This document shows, in pieces, positions 52,719-61,762 of a stretch of 64,000 nt of DNA. Position numbers and translations under genes: made by a program. The stretch lies in NCBI RefSeq assembly GCF_037969875.1, contig NZ_CP150218.1:3658001-3722000 (forward strand), written 5' to 3'. The number at the start of each line of letters is the position of its first letter. Within the stretch, counting starts at the first letter, position 1. The stretch comes from Paenibacillus sp. FSL R7-0337 (GTDB taxonomy: Bacteria; Bacillota; Bacilli; Paenibacillales; Paenibacillaceae). Below the pieces are notes generated by a model. That model was not told the DNA's origin. It saw only the letters and a program-made list of their open reading frames with translations, and ran no database searches.

Positions 52719-53393
52719 ATGAATAAGAGGAATAGATTCAAGCAGGCAGTCAGAGGAATGAAGGTACTGCCGCTTATGATGTCCATGATCCGTGAGGCTG
52801 CAGTGGATAACACCGCACCTGCGATGTCTGTTGTGGTCACCACTGACAAAGAGACCTATATTCCAGGGGAAGAGGTGACTGTGCTGGTGCATTTAGAAGA
52901 CTTCGCACCAAATGACCCCGGCTACAGCTCTCTTAACTTCATTATCCAATATGACAGCCAGGTATTCGACAACCTTGAATATACGCAGCACTCAGTCTAT
53001 GCGGAAGGGAATTATACGGCTGGAAGCGAGGTTGATAACCTGTTCCAGTTCAACTTTCAGAGTCCTGTCGATGGCAGTATCTACCTCGGAAAAAACACAA
53101 GTATGCGCGGCATCGATATTCAGGTTGAAGCAAGCAGCGGACAGCAGACGATCCCGGCGGTAGAGCAAACGCTGGTCACCTTCAAGCTGCGGGTCAAGGA
53201 ACTTACGCTTGCCTCCTCCTCAACGATCAGTCTGGCCAATGAATTCACCAGAATCCGCACCTCTGAAGCCGCGAACAGCTTCTATCTCTACTCGCCCGAT
53301 GTCACAGCGAACTCTCCGGCAAGGATCGAAATTACCCAATCCCCGTCCGTGTCCGTCTTCTCTCCGCAAGAGTCCGTTAACCGACTGACGTAG
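52719..53393 (+). CDS. Cohesin-like beta-sandwich domain protein
   Basis: This 224-residue protein has one recognisable region: residues about 35-190 resemble a cohesin or carbohydrate-binding-like sandwich (TDKETYIPGEEVTVLVHLED, FIIQYDSQVFD, VTFKLRVKE). GGGGGATG precedes ATG 52719. The N-terminus is basic, but its hydrophobic stretch (VLPLMMSMI) is too short and interrupted for a clear signal peptide, so localisation is uncertain; an altered or shifted signal is possible. No dockerin or anchor motif is seen. It is a monocistronic gene just right of the AT-rich segment. Confidence 0.7.
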   Translation: MNKRNRFKQAVRGMKVLPLMMSMIREAAVDNTAPAMSVVVTTDKETYIPGEEVTVLVHLEDFAPNDPGYSSLNFIIQYDSQVFDNLEYTQHSVYAEGNYTAGSEVDNLFQFNFQSPVDGSIYLGKNTSMRGIDIQVEASSGQQTIPAVEQTLVTFKLRVKELTLASSSTISLANEFTRIRTSEAANSFYLYSPDVTANSPARIEITQSPSVSVFSPQESVNRLT

Positions 53394-53511
53394 CAGCGTA
53401 TCCTACAGTTGCGGCAGCTCCATCCACATACATATCCCTTACATAATTGGCTGCCGTCTATAATTCTTGTACTATGGTGTATATACATACTTGGGAAGCA
53501 GGTGTCTTGCA

Positions 53512-54018
53512 ATGCTGCACTCAGAAATTATAGAGATACGGGCAACGGCCCCGGATGATCTCGACTTCGTCCTGGCTGCCGAAGGGGCCGAGGCTAACCG
53601 CCGGTTCGTCGGCCAGTGGAACAGGGAACAGCACGCAGCCGCTCTGGATGATGGAGATCTTAGGCATCTGATTGTTCAAGATACAACGGGGGAACGGGTG
53701 GGGTATGTGATTCTCGCAGGGCTTCAGGACTCTAATCGCACACTATGCATCAAACGGATTGTCATTCAGGCCAAGGGCCGCGGCTACGGAACAATGACGC
53801 TGAAGCTGCTGATCCACTGGACATTCAATCATACGGATACACACCGGCTGTGGCTCGACGTCAAGGATTACAATGTCAGAGCGCAGCATATCTATGAAGC
53901 GGCCGGCTTCAAAAAGGAAGGCACCCTCCGCGATTGTATACAGACGGAGGGTGGATTTGAATCGCTGACAATCATGTCGATCCTTCGTCAGGAATATACG
54001 GGGAATGATTCACTGTAA
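53512..54018 (+). CDS. GNAT-family N-acetyltransferase (RimJ/RimL-like)
   Basis: This 168-residue protein has the GNAT acetyl-CoA motif in IQAKGRGYGTMTLKLL, a late DVKDYNVRAQHIYEAAGF typical of RimJ/RimL- and SpeG-type acetyltransferases, and a short C-terminal strand. The substrate is unknown. ATG 53512 is chosen because AGGTG lies 7 nt upstream; an in-frame ATG at 53467 lacks a site. It is convergent with the hydantoinase-operon small gene, 7 nt away. Confidence 0.88.
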   Translation: MLHSEIIEIRATAPDDLDFVLAAEGAEANRRFVGQWNREQHAAALDDGDLRHLIVQDTTGERVGYVILAGLQDSNRTLCIKRIVIQAKGRGYGTMTLKLLIHWTFNHTDTHRLWLDVKDYNVRAQHIYEAAGFKKEGTLRDCIQTEGGFESLTIMSILRQEYTGNDSL

Positions 54019-54025
54019 TGCGGGT

Positions 54026-54262
54026 TCACCGATGAATCTCAGCAGCAGCCTGCCTGGTTCGGCCAACAAGCAGCGTCGTCACATGCTTGCGCGCGTCCGC
54101 TGTGAGCAGCAGCAGCTCCACCGGCCCGCCGGCCGGCTCACTGCGGATGAACGTAACCCTGGCACCGTCCAGATCCTCATAGATTCCGGCAACGGTGTAG
54201 CCCAGCCCGATAAGATTGTCGATTTCCTGCCGTTCCCGGTCGAACTCTGCAAATGCTGACAT
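54026..54262 (-). CDS. Small conserved-looking protein at the end of the pyrimidine catabolism operon
   Basis: This 78-residue protein begins MSAFAEFDRERQEI, contains a strand-rich centre (VAGIYEDLDGARVTFI) and ends LLVGRTRQAAAEIHR. No family is recognised. ATG 54262 lies 1 nt after the hydantoinase stop, with GGAG 9 nt upstream, so translation is almost certainly coupled. It may be an accessory or regulatory factor for the hydantoinase; this is inferred from position only. Confidence 0.7.
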   Translation of the reverse strand: MSAFAEFDRERQEIDNLIGLGYTVAGIYEDLDGARVTFIRSEPAGGPVELLLLTADARKHVTTLLVGRTRQAAAEIHR

Positions 54263-54263
54263 C

Positions 54264-55691
54264 TCAGACCACTCCTCCGCTGATTTCTGCCTGGGCCGGT
54301 TGGGGTGCTTCAGCCTCGAAGCGCTTGCGGTGCAGGTATTTCCCCTGTCCTGCGGCACCGACGAATACCTTGTTCTTGATGACAAACTCGCCCCTGCTCA
54401 GCACAGAGACCGGCTCTCCCTTGACCGTAAGCCCCTCGAACGCATTGTAGTCCACATTCATATGATGGGTCTCTGCCGATAGTATCCGTTCCACTGCCGG
54501 GTCGAAGATCACAATATCGGCATCGCTGCCCACAGCAATCGTGCCCTTCTGCGGGAAGAGGCCGAACAGCTTGGCGCTTGAGGTGGCGATGATATCCACG
54601 AATTTGTTCAGCGTGATGCGGCCCTTCTGCACCCCTTCGGAGTAGAGGATACTGAACCGGTCCTCGATGGTGGGTCCACCGTTCGGGATCTTCGAGAAAT
54701 CGCCCCGTCCCAGCTCCTTCTGCCCCTTGAAGTTGAACGAGCACTGGTCAGAGCCGATGGTCTGCAGCGTCCCGCTCCAGAGGGCATCCCAGAGCACCTC
54801 CTGGTTCCACTGTTCGCGCAGCGGAGGAGACCAGACATACTTGGCGCCTTCGAAGTCCGGCTTCGCCAGCGCCGACTGATCCAGTACCAGATACTGCGGG
54901 CAGGTCTCGCCGTAGACGCGCAGCCCTTTCTTGCGGGCCTCTGCAATCTTCCAGGCCGCCTCGGCGCAGGTGACATGCACTACATAGAGCTGCGAATCCG
55001 TCAGCCCGGTCAAATAAGCCGCCCGCCCCGTCGCCTCGCCTTCCAGCTCAGGAGGACGGGTCAGCGCATGATAGATCGGATCGGTATTGCCTGCGGCCAG
55101 CGCCTGGTCCACCAGATATTCGATGACATCACCGTTCTCGGCATGCACCATGACCAGCGCCCCTTCGCGCTTCGCCGCCTGAAGCGTCTTATACAGAACT
55201 CCGTCGTCAGCCTGGAACGTATTCTTGTAGGCCATGAACACCTTCAGCGAGGTGATGCCCTCCTGCTCGATAATCTGCGGCAGCTCGCTGAGCACCTTAT
55301 CATTCAGCTCTGACACCATCAGGTGGAAGCTGTAGTCGATGACCGCTTTATCCTGCGATTTGTGATGCCAGGTATCTACGGCCTGCTGGAGCGGCTGCCC
55401 CTTCGTGGTCAGGCAGAAATCAATCACCGTGGTGGTTCCGCCGTAAGCAGCGGCAATTGTGCCGGTCTCGAAGTCATCGGCGGTAACCGTACCGCCGAAG
55501 GGCATATCCAGATGGGTATGGGGATCAATCCCTCCCGGAAAGACATAACAGCCGGAAGCATCAATGATCTCCGCTCCCGGCGCTTCCAGATTCAGGCCGA
55601 TGCTGCTGATGATTCCGTCTTCAATCAGCACATCCCCCTTATACGTATCTGCCGCTGTAACGATGATTCCATGCTTGATGATCTTCTTCAT
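54264..55691 (-). CDS. hydA: Dihydropyrimidinase (D-hydantoinase)
   Basis: This 475-residue amidohydrolase hydrolyses 5,6-dihydrouracil or dihydrothymine to N-carbamoyl-beta-amino acids. The zinc motif GGIDPHTHLDMPFGG, the carboxylated-lysine region SLKVFMAYKN, metal histidines in MVHAENG and VVHVTC, and the catalytic Asp in IGSDQCSF are all seen. ATG 55691 follows GGAGGTGG, 1 nt after the preA stop. It is the second step of the reductive pathway, directly after PreTA, and acts in the cytosol. Confidence 0.94.
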   Translation of the reverse strand: MKKIIKHGIIVTAADTYKGDVLIEDGIISSIGLNLEAPGAEIIDASGCYVFPGGIDPHTHLDMPFGGTVTADDFETGTIAAAYGGTTTVIDFCLTTKGQPLQQAVDTWHHKSQDKAVIDYSFHLMVSELNDKVLSELPQIIEQEGITSLKVFMAYKNTFQADDGVLYKTLQAAKREGALVMVHAENGDVIEYLVDQALAAGNTDPIYHALTRPPELEGEATGRAAYLTGLTDSQLYVVHVTCAEAAWKIAEARKKGLRVYGETCPQYLVLDQSALAKPDFEGAKYVWSPPLREQWNQEVLWDALWSGTLQTIGSDQCSFNFKGQKELGRGDFSKIPNGGPTIEDRFSILYSEGVQKGRITLNKFVDIIATSSAKLFGLFPQKGTIAVGSDADIVIFDPAVERILSAETHHMNVDYNAFEGLTVKGEPVSVLSRGEFVIKNKVFVGAAGQGKYLHRKRFEAEAPQPAQAEISGGVV

Positions 55692-55692
55692 C

Positions 55693-56982
55693 TTAACCCA
55701 CCTCCGCTTCCGAATAAGCACCGTTAACCCCGCTGATGATCCGGCTGCGCTGATTCCAGCTCATCGGGGCCGCTCCGCCCTCAAGGGTAATCATATCAAT
55801 GGCTCCGTCTGCCGGGCAGACAATCGAACACAGATTGCAGCCTACACAATCCTCCTCGCGCACTTGCAGAATCGCCTTGCCCTCCGCATTCGTCAGCATA
55901 TCGATGCATTGATGAGAGGCGTCTTCGCAGGCAATATGGCATTTATTGCAGTTGATGCAGTTCTCCTCGTTGATCCGCGCAACGACTTGATAATTAAGAT
56001 CAAGATCGCCCCAGTTGGAATATTTGGGCACCGACTTGCCAATCAGCTCGGTTACCGAAGCCAGCCCCTTCTCGTCCAGGTAATGGTTCAGACCGTCGAT
56101 CATCTCCTCCACAATCCTGAAGCCATGATGCATAACCGCTGTGCAGACCTGAATCCCGGTTGAGCCCATCAGCATGAATTCGACGACATCCTGCCAGGTG
56201 GAGATGCCGCCGATGCCGGAGATCGGCACGCCGACTTCACGGTCCCGGGCACATTCCGCCACCATGCTAAGGGCAATCGGCTTGACGGCCGGTCCGCAAT
56301 AACCGCCGTGCGCCCCCTGGCCGCCGACATTCGGAATCGTATTCCAGCTGTGGATGTCCACACCCGCCAGACTGTTGATCGTATTGATCAGGCTGATTGC
56401 ATCGGCTCCGCCCTTGACGGCATGCCGGGCCACCACGGTAATGTCGGTGATGTTCGGCGTCAGCTTCACAATGACCGGTGTAGTCGCCACCTCCTTGACC
56501 CAGGTGGTCTGCGCCTGCACCAGATCAGGCTGCTGTCCCGAAGCCGCGCCCATACCGCGTTCAGCCATGCCATGCGGACATCCGAAGTTCAGCTCCAGAC
56601 CGTCTACCCCGATAGCCTCCACGCGCTTCACAATCTCATGCCACTTCTCCCGCTTCGGCTCCACCATCAGGGAAGCAATAATCGTATGGTGCGGGAATCT
56701 CCGCTTCGTCTCATAGATTTCCTTCAGGTTGACCTCCAGCGGACGGTCGGTAATCAGCTCAATGTTGTTGAAGCCCGCCACACGCTGTCCGCCAAAATGA
56801 ACGGCGGCGAACCGGGCCGAGGTGTTGATGACCGGCTCCCCGAGCGTCTTCCACACCGCGCCTCCCCAGCCCGCCTCGAACGCACGCTGCACCTGATAGC
56901 CTGTATTGGTAGGTGGCGCAGAGGCCAGCCAGAATGGATTCGGTGACTTGATGCCTGCAAAATCAATACTGAGATCTGCCAT
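55693..56982 (-). CDS. preA: NAD-dependent dihydropyrimidine dehydrogenase subunit PreA
   Basis: This protein of about 429 residues has an FMN-binding dihydroorotate-dehydrogenase-like barrel (SAPPTNTG; NFGCPHGMAERGMG; VKLTPNITD; SGIGG) and a C-terminal two-[4Fe-4S] ferredoxin domain (CINCNKCHIACED; CVGCNLCSIVCP). With PreT it reduces uracil and thymine. The active-site loop reads MGAASGQ, with Ser where the mammalian enzyme has its catalytic Cys. ATG 56982 has GGAGGG 8 nt upstream; ATG 56988 is also possible. It lies 32 nt after preT. Confidence 0.93.
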   Translation of the reverse strand: MADLSIDFAGIKSPNPFWLASAPPTNTGYQVQRAFEAGWGGAVWKTLGEPVINTSARFAAVHFGGQRVAGFNNIELITDRPLEVNLKEIYETKRRFPHHTIIASLMVEPKREKWHEIVKRVEAIGVDGLELNFGCPHGMAERGMGAASGQQPDLVQAQTTWVKEVATTPVIVKLTPNITDITVVARHAVKGGADAISLINTINSLAGVDIHSWNTIPNVGGQGAHGGYCGPAVKPIALSMVAECARDREVGVPISGIGGISTWQDVVEFMLMGSTGIQVCTAVMHHGFRIVEEMIDGLNHYLDEKGLASVTELIGKSVPKYSNWGDLDLNYQVVARINEENCINCNKCHIACEDASHQCIDMLTNAEGKAILQVREEDCVGCNLCSIVCPADGAIDMITLEGGAAPMSWNQRSRIISGVNGAYSEAEVG

Positions 56983-57014
56983 TGCCATTCCCTCCCTCTT
57001 CTATGAAATCCGCT

Positions 57015-58406
57015 TTATACGGCAGAGCCGGTTACGCCATCCTGACGGCCTGACCACTGCTTCACAATCGCATAGGCAGCATCTTTGCCCTGCTGCGCGG
57101 CAGAGACCACCATGGCCTCCCCCGTCCCTGCGCCAAAAACAATATCGCCGGCAGCATAAATCTGCGGATCAGAGGTGCGGCTGGTTGCGGGATCAATCTC
57201 CACTACACCCCGCGTATGCTTAAGCCCCAACGCCTCAATGAGGTCCATCCGCCGCCTCTGGCCGATAGCCACCACTACAGCATCCACCGGGAGCAGGAAT
57301 TCCGAGCCTGCCACCGGCACGGGAGTGGGGCGTCCATCCGGCCCGGCCTCACCGGTCAGCTCCATCCGCACACATTCCAGTGCCGCAACATTCCCCTCTC
57401 CATCCCCGACAATCCGCTTCGGCAGGGTCAGCCAGTTGAATTCCACACCCTCCTGCTTGGCGAATTCATATTCGAAATCATAAGCCGTCATCTCCCCGCG
57501 CGTCCGGCGGTAGATCATCTTCACGTTCGCCGCGCCGAGCCGCACCGAGCAGGTGGCCGCATCAATGGCCGTATTGCCTGCACCAATAACAGCGACACGC
57601 TGTCCCATCAGCTCCAGGGCGGGAATCCCGGTCTTGGTGGTCTCCACCAGCTCGATCGCATCATAGACACCGGACAGCTTCTCGCCTTCAATCCCCAGCG
57701 GGGGGACGTAACCCATTCCGGCCGCCAGCACAATCGCATCATATCCGGCCTTAAGCTCTTCTATGGAAACATCCACTCCCACCTTCATTCCCGTGCGGAC
57801 CTCTACGCCCAGCCTCTCCACCTGCTCCACTTCCCAGAGCGAGATGTCCTGCGGCAGCCGGAAGGAGACAATCCCGTGGGTATCCAGGCCACCGGCCAGC
57901 TGCTTTGCCTCATAGATCACTACCTGGAAGCCTTCGCGTGCCAGCTCTCTGGCTGCTGACAGACCTGCCGGTCCGCCGCCGATCACCGCTACTTTCTTGC
58001 CGTTAGGTTCACCCGCCTGGAAAAGCTGGAGCCCGCTGCGGATCGCCCAATCCGTAGCGTACCGCTGCAATAGGCCAATCTCAATCGGCGCGGAAGCGCC
58101 GTTCAGCACACAGGCTCCCTCGCACAGCTCCTCCGTAGGACATACCCTTGCGCAGCTTGCGCCGACCGGATTGGCGTCCATGATGGTTTGCGCCGATCCT
58201 TTGAGATTGTCCGTCGCAATTCTTTTGATAAAGGAAGGGATATTGATGCTGGTCGGACAGGCCTTGATGCACGGCGCATCATAGCAGTACAGACAGCGGT
58301 TGGATTCCTCGATGGCCCCCTTGCGGGTAAGCCCCGGCTCTGCCTTGGCAAAATTACGCATGAACAGCTCCGGTGTCAATGTGGTTAACGGTAAAGATTG
58401 CTCCAT
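57015..58406 (-). CDS. preT: Dihydropyrimidine dehydrogenase subunit PreT (GltD-like flavoprotein)
   Basis: This 463-residue protein has an N-terminal domain with cysteine clusters for two [4Fe-4S] centres (CLYCYDAPCIKACP; CARVCPTEELCEGAC), an FAD motif (VAVIGGGPAGLSAARELA) and an NAD(P) motif (VAVIGAGNTAIDAA). It passes electrons from NAD(P)H through iron-sulfur centres to PreA. It is the first gene of the preTA-hydA operon, with AAGGAGG before ATG 58406. It is divergent from a PucR-type regulator that probably controls it. Confidence 0.93.
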   Translation of the reverse strand: MEQSLPLTTLTPELFMRNFAKAEPGLTRKGAIEESNRCLYCYDAPCIKACPTSINIPSFIKRIATDNLKGSAQTIMDANPVGASCARVCPTEELCEGACVLNGASAPIEIGLLQRYATDWAIRSGLQLFQAGEPNGKKVAVIGGGPAGLSAARELAREGFQVVIYEAKQLAGGLDTHGIVSFRLPQDISLWEVEQVERLGVEVRTGMKVGVDVSIEELKAGYDAIVLAAGMGYVPPLGIEGEKLSGVYDAIELVETTKTGIPALELMGQRVAVIGAGNTAIDAATCSVRLGAANVKMIYRRTRGEMTAYDFEYEFAKQEGVEFNWLTLPKRIVGDGEGNVAALECVRMELTGEAGPDGRPTPVPVAGSEFLLPVDAVVVAIGQRRRMDLIEALGLKHTRGVVEIDPATSRTSDPQIYAAGDIVFGAGTGEAMVVSAAQQGKDAAYAIVKQWSGRQDGVTGSAV

Positions 58407-58710
58407 CGGGTACCCCTCCTTCTGGCCAAAGTAGCTTCCACTCTCGGCTCCAATTTATGTTATATAATATAACATTATTACGATGATCGCCTTAATATTT
58501 TGCATACTTGTAAGAATTATTGTAGTAAAATAAACTTCAAGCCAATAAAATCGCTAATCACACTCCAATTTAAGTTAAGTTTTCTGACATAATATATTCA
58601 AACTATAGTCAATCCGTTTTTTCGTTACATTAGACAGATTGTCTAATTTCAAAAGTCTATTTTTTACCTGTGAGAATGGCCTGAGAACGAAGTGAATGAG
58701 GGGGAAGCTT
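58407..58710. promoter_or_regulatory. Divergent preT/PucR control region with two perfect palindromes
   Basis: This AT-rich 304-nt gap holds no gene. TGTTATATAATATAACA (58458-58474) is a perfect 17-nt palindrome about 50 nt upstream of preT. ATTAGACAGATTGTCTAAT (58629-58647) is a perfect 19-nt palindrome 64 nt upstream of the regulator start. They differ in sequence, so two DNA-binding proteins or two site classes are likely. Clear -35/-10 pairs were not identified. Confidence 0.7.
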
Positions 58711-60399
58711 ATGGACTGGGAACTTGTATTTACGATCCGCGACGCGCTGAAGCGTCCGCTGTTCGCTGAAGCTGAGCTGATTGGGGGCAGAAACGGCCTG
58801 AACCGGGCCATCCGCTGGGTGCATGTGCTGGAGAGTGCGAGCCTGGAGAGTCTGATTCACGGGGAAGAGATGATTCTGACCACTGGAATGAGCGCAAGCA
58901 CGGATCTGGATGCCGCCCTGTCTTTCATGCAGAATCTGATTGATAAGAACGCCGCCTGCCTGTGCATTGAGCTGGGAGCTTACTTCAGTGCCATTCCGAA
59001 GGAGATGATCGCTCTTTCGAACCTGCATGATTTTCCGCTGATCCAATTCACCCGCACTGTACGGTTCGTCGATATTACACTCGATCTGCATTCCCTCATC
59101 ATCAACCGCCACCACCGGATGCTGCAAGAGCTGGAGAGTATCTCCCGCGAATTCCACCGGCTGACCCTAACCTCCCAGGGAACCCTTAAGGTCCTGCAAT
59201 TGTTATGTAAAAGCACCCGCACACAGATTCTCTATATGCAGTTGCAAGGCAAACCTCTCTTCTTCCCGGCCCTTGCGCCAGAGGAGCAGCGTCCGCTGCT
59301 TGGCTTCTTCGAGACCTTCAGCGAAGAAATGGAGGGAGCAGTGCCGGAGGCCGCCCCCTATATCCGCGAATACGGCCATAAGACCATCGCCGTGAAGCCC
59401 GTTGGAGCCTTGGACCAGACTTGGGCCTATATCCTGATGGTCTGTAATCACAAGCCGCAGGAATTCGACTGCCTGCTGCTCGATTCGGCCTCCTTATCCA
59501 TCGCACAGGAGCTGCTCCGCACGCGGTACATGGAGGAACGGAAGCTGTTCTCGGAGAATCTGTGGGTGGATGAGCTGGTCGGGGGACGCACTCAGGACGA
59601 CAACCGGCTTAAGGGACTGGTCGGCCCGGACTTCAACCTGGTTAATGAACTGCCCTACCGGGTCTGCCTGATCGAGATCGAGAATCCCCGGGATGTCAAA
59701 TGGAACAGCTCGGAGAATGACTGGGAATCCATCACCTTCCATCTCTCGCTCATCCTGCGCTCCATCTTCGAGAAGTACTCGCTCCGGCCGCTGATCACCC
59801 TGAAGAACAACCGGCTGACCGTCATTGCGCTGGATATCCAGTCCAAGCTGCCCGGCAAGCTGCGCCTGCAGCAGGCACTCGATTCCCTGCAGCATATCCG
59901 TGCGGATGAGAAGCTGAAGGACCTGCAGCTCGTCATCGGAGTCAGCAAGTCCCACCGGGGCCTGAAGCATGCTCATGCCGGTTACCAGGAAGCGGTACAA
60001 GCGCTGTCCCTCTATTCCTGTTACCAGAAGCCGGTCCTCATGTATGAGGAGTTAGGCGTCTTCCAGCTGCTGCTGAGCCTGAACGACGGCAAGACGCTGG
60101 AGAATTTCATCCGCAGCTATATCGGCCCTCTGATTGACCATGATGAGGCAAAAGGCAGCGAGCTGCTGCTGACGCTGCGCGTCTACCTCGATCATGACGG
60201 GTCGAAGCAGATCGCCGCCCGCAGCCTCTTCATCGTCAGGCAATCCCTCTACTACCGGCTGGACAAAATCACCGAGCTGCTCGGCGAGGACTTCATGCTC
60301 CCGGAGAACCGGATCTCCATTCAGGTCGCCCTGCGCGCCTACCAGTTCCTGTACCCGGAGAAATTCACTCTGCCCAGCTCCCGTTCAGCACAGCTGTGA
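58711..60399 (+). CDS. PucR-family transcriptional regulator of pyrimidine catabolism
   Basis: This 562-residue protein has an N-terminal PucR-type sensor domain (residues about 8-125), a central GGDEF-like non-catalytic region (about 290-420), and a C-terminal PucR helix-turn-helix (about 480-545; QIAARSLFIVRQSLYYRLDKI). ATG 58711 has GAGGGGGAAG upstream and is preferred over ATG 58696, which lies inside that site. PucR-type proteins sense purine or pyrimidine metabolites and activate catabolic genes. Position between the two arms of the pathway suggests it controls both. Its 3' end overlaps the convergent aminotransferase gene by 35 nt. Confidence 0.9.
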   Translation: MDWELVFTIRDALKRPLFAEAELIGGRNGLNRAIRWVHVLESASLESLIHGEEMILTTGMSASTDLDAALSFMQNLIDKNAACLCIELGAYFSAIPKEMIALSNLHDFPLIQFTRTVRFVDITLDLHSLIINRHHRMLQELESISREFHRLTLTSQGTLKVLQLLCKSTRTQILYMQLQGKPLFFPALAPEEQRPLLGFFETFSEEMEGAVPEAAPYIREYGHKTIAVKPVGALDQTWAYILMVCNHKPQEFDCLLLDSASLSIAQELLRTRYMEERKLFSENLWVDELVGGRTQDDNRLKGLVGPDFNLVNELPYRVCLIEIENPRDVKWNSSENDWESITFHLSLILRSIFEKYSLRPLITLKNNRLTVIALDIQSKLPGKLRLQQALDSLQHIRADEKLKDLQLVIGVSKSHRGLKHAHAGYQEAVQALSLYSCYQKPVLMYEELGVFQLLLSLNDGKTLENFIRSYIGPLIDHDEAKGSELLLTLRVYLDHDGSKQIAARSLFIVRQSLYYRLDKITELLGEDFMLPENRISIQVALRAYQFLYPEKFTLPSSRSAQL

Positions 60400-61732
60400 A
60401 GGTATCGATGATGAACTGCACATCCTCATCTGCCGAGGATAACGGCGGAGCGAAGGTGAGCACATTATTGAAGCCAGCCACCGTATCGCCGTTCTTGCCG
60501 ATGATCAGCCCCTTGGCTTTGCAGTCCGCAATAATCCCCTTGACGATGCTTAGCTCGGCGGGCTGTTTGGTGGACTTATCCGCCACCAGCTCAATCCCAA
60601 CGACCAGCCCGAAGCTGCGGATATCACCAACCAGCTTATGCCCAAGCAGCCCGGCGAACCCGTCCGCCAGCCTGTGGCCCAGAATTCCGGCCCGCTCCAC
60701 TAGTTGCTCCTGCTCCAGAATCTCCAAATTGCGCAGGGCCAGCGCACAGGCAGCCGGATTGCCGCCGAAGGTGTTCACATGACGGAAATGCCCGTAGTCA
60801 TCACTGTTATCCTTGAAGGCCTCGTAGATCTCCTTACGTACAGCGGTAGCCGATAACGGCAGATAGCCGCTCGTCAGCCCCTTCGCCATCGTGACAATAT
60901 CGGGCTTGATTCCGAAATTGTGATGTCCGAACTTGCGGCCGGACCGCCCGAAGCCGCAGATCACCTCGTCGATAATCAGCAATACGCCGTGGGTACGGCA
61001 GATCTCCTGCACCCGGTCCATATAGACCTGATGCGGGACGATCACGCCCCCGCCGGTAATGACCGGCTCCATAATCACCGCCGCTACAGAGGCTACGCCT
61101 TCCCAGACGATCATATCCTCAATCGCCTGCGCACACTGGAGGTTGAACGCCTCTTCAGTCATGCCGGCCGGACGGCGGTAGCTGTCAGGCGGCGCTACAT
61201 GCAGGAACCCACCTCCCAGCGGTTCGTACTTGTACTTGCGCTGCGCCTGCCCGGTCGCCGCCAGGGCGCCCAGCGAGCTTCCGTGATAGCCCCGGTAGCG
61301 GGCAATGAATTTATGGCGGTCAGGCTGGCCGGTCTGCTGCTGGTACTGGCGGGCGATTTTGAAGGCTGCTTCGTTCGCTTCCGAGCCGCTGTTGGAGAAG
61401 AAGATGACATACTCATCCTCCAGCCATTCATTCAGCTTCTCGGCCAGCGCGATGGCCGGCATATGGCTCTGCGTCAGCGGGAAATAGGGCAGGCTCAGCA
61501 GTTGGTTGTACGCCGCCTCCGCCAGCTCCTTGCGCCCGTACCCTACATTCACACACCACAGGCCGGACATGCCGTCCAGGAATTTATTGCCATCGATATC
61601 GGTAACCCATGAGCCGCTTGCGGAAGCTGCAATCATCGGCGGATGCTGCTCACTGTAAGGGGTCATATTATGCCACAAGTACCGCTGGTCCTTCTTAACC
61701 GCCAGCTCGCTTTCTTTGCCCAGACTCTGCAT
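60365..61732 (-). CDS. Class III aminotransferase, probable beta-alanine:pyruvate aminotransferase
   Basis: This 455-residue PLP enzyme has SNSGSEANEAAFKIAR, YHGSSLGALAATG, IIDEVICGFGRSG (PLP Asp) and MAKGLTSGYLPLSA (Schiff-base Lys). In this locus it most likely converts beta-alanine or beta-aminoisobutyrate to the semialdehyde, the step before the adjacent dehydrogenase. GGAGGAG lies 10 nt before ATG 61732. The dehydrogenase gene lies 30 nt upstream on the same strand, so they form an operon. Confidence 0.9.
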   Translation of the reverse strand: MQSLGKESELAVKKDQRYLWHNMTPYSEQHPPMIAASASGSWVTDIDGNKFLDGMSGLWCVNVGYGRKELAEAAYNQLLSLPYFPLTQSHMPAIALAEKLNEWLEDEYVIFFSNSGSEANEAAFKIARQYQQQTGQPDRHKFIARYRGYHGSSLGALAATGQAQRKYKYEPLGGGFLHVAPPDSYRRPAGMTEEAFNLQCAQAIEDMIVWEGVASVAAVIMEPVITGGGVIVPHQVYMDRVQEICRTHGVLLIIDEVICGFGRSGRKFGHHNFGIKPDIVTMAKGLTSGYLPLSATAVRKEIYEAFKDNSDDYGHFRHVNTFGGNPAACALALRNLEILEQEQLVERAGILGHRLADGFAGLLGHKLVGDIRSFGLVVGIELVADKSTKQPAELSIVKGIIADCKAKGLIIGKNGDTVAGFNNVLTFAPPLSSADEDVQFIIDTFTAVLNGSWAE

Positions 61733-61762
61733 GACACACTCTCCTCCTTAGCTTTCCTTCTT

